NCBI GenBank assembly: GCA_025024175.1
Contig: QCXZ01000075.1
Location: 372,001 to 436,000 of the forward strand
Length of the DNA stretch: 64,000 nucleotides
Source: Rhyzopertha dominica
Taxonomy: Eukaryota > Arthropoda > Insecta > Coleoptera > Bostrichidae
Direction: 5' to 3'
Part shown: piece by piece, positions 61,004-64,000 of the stretch
Numbering within the stretch: position 1 is the stretch's first letter
How the letters are laid out: every line of letters begins with the position of its first letter
The notes under the pieces: model-generated
Database searches by the model: none
What the model saw: only the letters and a program-made list of their open reading frames with translations
Told to the model about the DNA's origin: nothing
Program-made: the position numbers and the translations under genes

Positions 61004-61084
61004 GTTTATTGTAGTTTGTGTTCGTTTTTACTTACTTCTCCGTCCAGAAAATGGGGGGAATTACTTGTTTATAATTCGTGGATA

Positions 61085-62945
61085 TTATGAAAGCGTACAG
61101 GGTTCTTCTAATAGGTCTGTATAAAATGCTAGGACAAATTTATGAGTCCACAACTGAGCTGTACTTCCTAACAGAGTGAAATCAATGGAACGTTATTCCT
61201 TTGATTCCAAAGGAAGTAACTTCTAAAGTAGGTATTTCAGTTTTTGCCATAATGGTCATCACACCAAAGGTAATAAACAGGTAAAGAATGAAAAAAGAAT
61301 CATACGTGCTTTAGGAGATATTCAGTTGTACTTACAATACTGCGAAACGAATAGAACATGATTCCTCTTTGATTTCGAACCCAGTAACTCCGAAAGTACG
61401 TACGACTCTTTTTTTATTTTTTGCCATAATGGCCTACACACCATAGGTAATAAACAGGTAAAGAATGAAAAAAGAATCCCCCCTACTTTAGGAGATATTC
61501 AGTTGTACTTGCAACGCTGCGAAACGAATAAAACATGATTCCTTTGATTTCGAAGCTAGTAACTCCGAAAGTACAATCGACTCTATTTTCATTTTTTGCC
61601 ATAATGGCCTACACACCATAGGTAATAAACAGGTAAAGAATGAAAAAAGAATCTTACCTACTTTAGGAGATATTCAGTTGTACTCACAACACTGCGAAGC
61701 AAATAGAACATGATTCCTTTGATTTCGAAGCTAGTAACTCCGAAAGTACGTACGACTCTTTTTTCATTTTTTGCCATAATGGCTTACACCCCATAGGTAA
61801 TAAACAGATAAAGAATGAAAAAAGAATCCTACCTACTTTAGGAGATATTCAGTTGTACTTACAACACTGCGAAACGAATAGAGCGTGATTCCTTTGATTT
61901 CGAAGCTAGTTACTCCGAAAGTACGTACGGCTCTTTTTTCATTTTTTGCCATAATGGCCTACACACCATAGGTAATAAACAGGTAAAGAATGAAAAAAGA
62001 ATCTTACCTACTTTAGGAGATATTCAGTTGTACTCACAACACTGCGAAACAAATAGAACATGATTCCTTTGATTTCGAAGCTAGTAACTCCGAAAGTACG
62101 TACGACTCTTTTTTCATTTTTTGCCATAATGGCTTACACCCCATAGGTAATAAACAGATAAAGAATGAAAAAAGAATCCTACCTACTTTAGGAGATATTC
62201 AGTTGTACTTACAACACTGCGAAACGAATAGAGCGTGATTCCTTTGATTTCGAAGCTAGTTACTCCGAAAGTACGTACGACTCTTTTTTCATTTTTTGCC
62301 ATAATGGCCTACACACCATAGGTAATAAACAGGTAAAGAATGAAAAAAGAATCCCACCTACTTTAGGAGATATTCAGTTGTACTTACAACACTGCGAAGC
62401 GAATAGAACATGATTCCTTTGATTTCGAAGCTAGTAACTCCGAAAGTACAATCGGCTCTTTTTTCATTTTTTGCCATAATGGCCTACACACCATAGGTAA
62501 TAAACAGGTAAAGAATGAAAAAAGAATCNCACCTACTTTAGGAGATATTCAGTTGTACTTACAACACTGCGAANCNAATAGANCGTGATTCCTTTGATTT
62601 CGAACCGAGTAACTCCGAAAGTACGTACGACTCTTTTTTCATTTTTTGCCATAATGGCCTACACACCATATGTAATAAACAGGTAAAGAATGAAAAAAGA
62701 ATCTTACCTACTTTAGGAGATATTCAACTGTACTTACAACACTGCGAAGCGAATTGAACATGATTCCTTTGATTTCGAAGCTAGTAATTCCGAAAGTAGA
62801 TAAGACTCCTTTTTCATTTTTTGCCGTAATGGTCTACACATTAAAGGAAATAAAAGACCAAACAATGAAAACGGGGTTATGTCTACTTTAAGAGTTATTG
62901 AGCTATACTTACTGAGAGCGTGATGTGAATAGATCGTGATTACTT
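61085..62945. repeat. Satellite: ~175-bp tandem repeat, about 10.5 units
   Basis: The landmark TTTAGGAGATATTCA recurs with its AGGAG at 61313, 61490, 61665, 61840, 62015, 62190, 62365, 62540 and 62715; spacing is 175 bp after the first units. Outer units at both ends are diverged, as is usual at array edges. Within 61665-62365, alternate units are more alike than neighbours, giving a 350-bp higher-order unit. No coding capacity; a few N bases near 62529-62583. Confidence 0.95.
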
Positions 62946-63560
62946 TTTATTCCGAAGTATATCCGTGTTTTTGGAAATTTAACTACTAATACAGTTGGCA
63001 GTCGTGAATGTCTGTACACTTGAACCACTGCTGTGTTGAATTAAAGATGGGGAGTATTTATTCGTTCCTTCAAAATGATTCGATCTGCCTAGTAAAGGAA
63101 CTGACGCGAAATTGGCGCAGGTGTAAATGTTGCAAATCTACATAGTAAAACGTTTTACTACGTTTCTGTTTCTGATTATTTGAATAGGAATTAACCAATT
63201 TACCTTGTTGTTTTCGCAACTCACCTACGACATACAGGTGCTTTCAACTACACCAATTATTTCAGTTTCTTTGTACAAAATTGTGCTTTAGAGTGCCGTG
63301 GTGGACAATTTACACTGTGTGTGATTGTTTTATTGCAATTTCAAACAAATCGGCGTTCAAAAGTACGTACATTAAAGTTCCAATGAACTCAGTATTGCAC
63401 ATCTATTATTGTTTTGTCTATGGTCATGTATCAGGCGTAGTTGGCGCCGGCATTTTGCGAAGAACATTCTAGAATGTTGAAACCCACACCAAGACTCCAT
63501 TGCTGCAGGCGTGGATCGTTTTACTGAGTTTTCGATAAAAATTAACGGAATTTTCGTTAC
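62946..63560. other. No recognised gene
   Basis: Flank of the satellite. The phrase AAATCGGCGTTCAAAA at about 63348 partly recurs at about 63755 (CGAATCTGCGTTCAAAA), hinting at a local duplication. Otherwise nothing identified. Confidence 0.35.
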
Positions 63561-63827
63561 GTGCGTGCTGTTTTGTGTTCTGTCGACGCCAGTGATGTTT
63601 ATTTTGTATCTCACATAAAGTGTTTGTTCGTATTTTGCTTTTCGACGGCATCAATACCGCGGCGTCATTTCGTGCCAAGTACTAAATCGCTCAATCCTCC
63701 GCAAAACTTTGCTTTAGGAATAATTTTAGACGTTCCAGTGTTAATTTTAAACGAATCTGCGTTCAAAATTATCAGGACAGCACTCAAAGCAGAAAAATGG
63801 GGCCCCTGGAAAAACCCGGCAGCTAAG
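63561..63827 (+). CDS. Candidate exon of an unidentified gene near the right edge
   Basis: An open frame with no ATG ends at a strong donor, GCTAAG|GTAAGC (63827). The second half is protein-like (ILNESAFKIIRTALKAEKW, then GPWKNPAAK). Family not recognised. It might be an internal exon of a gene continuing past the window or part of a transposon. Confidence 0.25.
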
Positions 63828-64000
63828 GTAAGCTCTAGAACTTTCTGTTTTCCTGATACCCTAAATCTGTGTATTACACAGCCAACAACTATGGTTTCAC
63901 AAGTATATGCATGGTGTTTGCAAGATTTGTTCGAGACTTTGAGGGGTGAGTGAATATGTGCAAATAAAATATACCCCAATCACTATAACCGCAGTGATTT

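Noticed and set aside
1..63979. CRISPR arrays, bacterial operons, tRNA and rRNA genes
   Set aside because: No spaced short-repeat array, operon-like spacing or tRNA/rRNA signature was seen; the regularly spaced repeats at 61-63 kb are a eukaryotic satellite without spacers.

Overview
The window reads as an AT-rich insect nuclear genome. Genes are split by introns of about 60 bp to over 10 kb with ordinary splice sites, and the spaces between are full of transposon fossils. The protein families (class I aldolase, GABA-B receptor subtype 1 in its arthropod form, an ALD-type peroxisomal ABC transporter, phosphatidylinositol synthase) fit an insect. A beetle is a guess; the sequence does not prove it. 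Isolated N bases suggest a draft assembly.

Layout. 0-0.36 kb: a probable 5' exon of an unidentified plus-strand gene. 1.9-5.7 kb: complete four-exon fructose-bisphosphate aldolase (minus). 6.7-8.0 kb: a small minus-strand gene of unknown function whose exon structure I could not fully close. 8.7-17.4 kb: complete 14-exon GABA-B receptor subtype 1 (minus) with a long cytoplasmic tail. 18-27.9 kb: gene-poor, with Penelope and Tc1/mariner-type debris. 27.9-36.8 kb: complete eight-exon ABCD transporter (plus). 37-39.5 kb: inverted-repeat elements, a THAP-like scrap and a decayed copy of the ABCD last exon. 39.9-45.9 kb: a roughly 6-kb reading frame without introns (minus) for a lipase_3 - NACHT - ankyrin protein, interrupted by two in-frame stops. 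48.9-52.1 kb: phosphatidylinositol synthase (plus). 54.6-54.9 kb: a tiny three-exon Lys/Gly/Ala-rich protein (minus). 56.9-61.0 kb: an SLC17-like major facilitator (plus) whose intron holds a nearly intact Tc1/mariner-type transposon. 61.1-62.9 kb: a 175-bp tandem satellite.

The genes do not form a pathway or operon; this is an ordinary patchwork of housekeeping, signalling and transport genes. The lipase-NACHT-ankyrin gene is the most interesting. It joins a hydrolase, a STAND-type NTPase and a sensor-like repeat array, an architecture resembling immune NLR proteins. It has no introns in an intron-rich setting, and it carries two stops while every downstream domain stays in frame. Transposons also shape the other genes: a LINE piece lies at a GC-AG splice donor of the GABA-B gene, and full-length and deleted copies of one transposon family sit in introns of two different genes.

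Exon coordinates were derived by hand from splice consensus, reading phase and remembered family similarity; no search or transcript data were used.
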